34,046 nucleotides of DNA from Synergistaceae bacterium (GTDB taxonomy: Bacteria > Synergistota > Synergistia > Synergistales > Synergistaceae). A program made the translations under genes and the position numbers. Shown in pieces: positions 33,804 to 34,046 of this stretch. The notes under the pieces are model-generated. The model had not been told where the DNA came from and did no database searches. It was given only the letters and a program-made list of their open reading frames with translations. The stretch lies in NCBI GenBank assembly GCA_030533085.1, contig JAUNJZ010000029.1:1-34046 (forward strand). Reading direction: 5' to 3'. Numbering within the stretch: the stretch's first letter is position 1; each line of letters starts with the position of its first letter.

Positions 33804-34046
33804 TTATTTCTTTCTTCTTCTCAGCGCAAGCGGAAGCAGCGCGAGCAGCGCCGTTGCGCCGATGCCGGCGGCGCAGCCGCCGGAGGAGCCGCCCGACGGC
33901 GTCGGGGTAGGCGTCGGCGCGCCGTTTACCGTTACGGCGCAGCTCGCCGTTTTGCCGCCGTCAGCGGTCGTAACCGTTATCGTCGCCGTGCCGGCCGTTA
34001 CAGCCGTTACAAGGCCGCTCGCGTCCACCGTGGCGACGGCGGTATT
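33804..34046 (-). CDS. C-terminal part of a surface protein with Big_2 domain and Synergist-type sorting tail (partial)
   Basis: Eighty codons plus stop, open to the right window edge. The visible part begins in a bacterial Ig-like (Big_2) domain: VATVDASGLVTAVTAGTATI, then DGGKTASCAVTV. A short Thr-Pro repeat (PTPTPTP) follows, then SGGSSGGCAAGIGA, a hydrophobic helix and RRRKK. This tail is the Synergistota sorting signal, shared in layout with the S8 protease at the other end of the window. The protein is probably exported and surface-linked, and its N-terminal domains are out of view. Confidence 0.88.
   Translation of the reverse strand, partial: NTAVATVDASGLVTAVTAGTATITVTTADGGKTASCAVTVNGAPTPTPTPSGGSSGGCAAGIGATALLALLPLALRRRKK

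Overview
The window looks like a stretch of a Synergistota chromosome, most likely Cloacibacillus or a close relative. The main lineage marker is that both edge proteins, an S8 protease on the left and a Big_2-domain protein on the right, end in the Synergistota-type sorting tail: Ser/Gly-Gly-Cys, a hydrophobic helix, then a short basic end. The DNA is fairly GC-rich. Outer-membrane systems (TonB-ExbBD, an RND pump with its outer-membrane channel) show a diderm cell. No rRNA, tRNA or CRISPR array was seen.

Left part (1-5.3 kb): the 5' end of a group IIC-like intron is cut by the window edge and sits directly after the protease terminator. Next come the secreted subtilisin-like protease (-), a TPP riboswitch with its own terminator controlling the cytX transporter (+), and a class II aldolase (+).

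B12 block (5.3-10.7 kb, all minus strand): a cobalamin riboswitch and terminator precede btuF-btuD-btuC-cbiR-exbB-exbD-tonB. The cistrons overlap or nearly touch. The unit appears to combine inner-membrane cobamide import, cobamide remodelling (CbiR) and the TonB energy module under one B12 switch.

Middle (10.8-17.3 kb): an L,D-transpeptidase with a 76-residue partner; an unexplained structured intergenic region that may be a small RNA; bioY behind a BirA-type operator; a MATE exporter without an obvious start codon; an orphan NeuD/PglD-like acyltransferase; and an Aas-like acyltransferase/acyl-ACP synthetase whose acyltransferase active-site His is Tyr.

Efflux operon (17.3-24.1 kb): a TetR regulator, RND adaptor, RND pump and outer-membrane factor share one strong promoter that contains a palindromic operator. 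The downstream ykvI-like transporter is bracketed by two diverged copies of the efflux operon's 3' end. It is followed by a divergent PNPOx-like/HxlR pair with a palindrome in between, and then glutamine-dependent NAD synthetase.

Right part (28.3-34.0 kb, minus strand): ilvN-ilvC-ilvB-ilvD, preceded by a strong promoter, a 28-codon leader peptide with an Ile-Val-Val-Val-Val-Ile run and a strong terminator. This is a complete translation-coupled attenuator. Regulation by RNA is a theme of the window: TPP, B12 and ilv attenuation all end in intrinsic terminators. All boundaries, promoters and foldings were read by eye without database searches.
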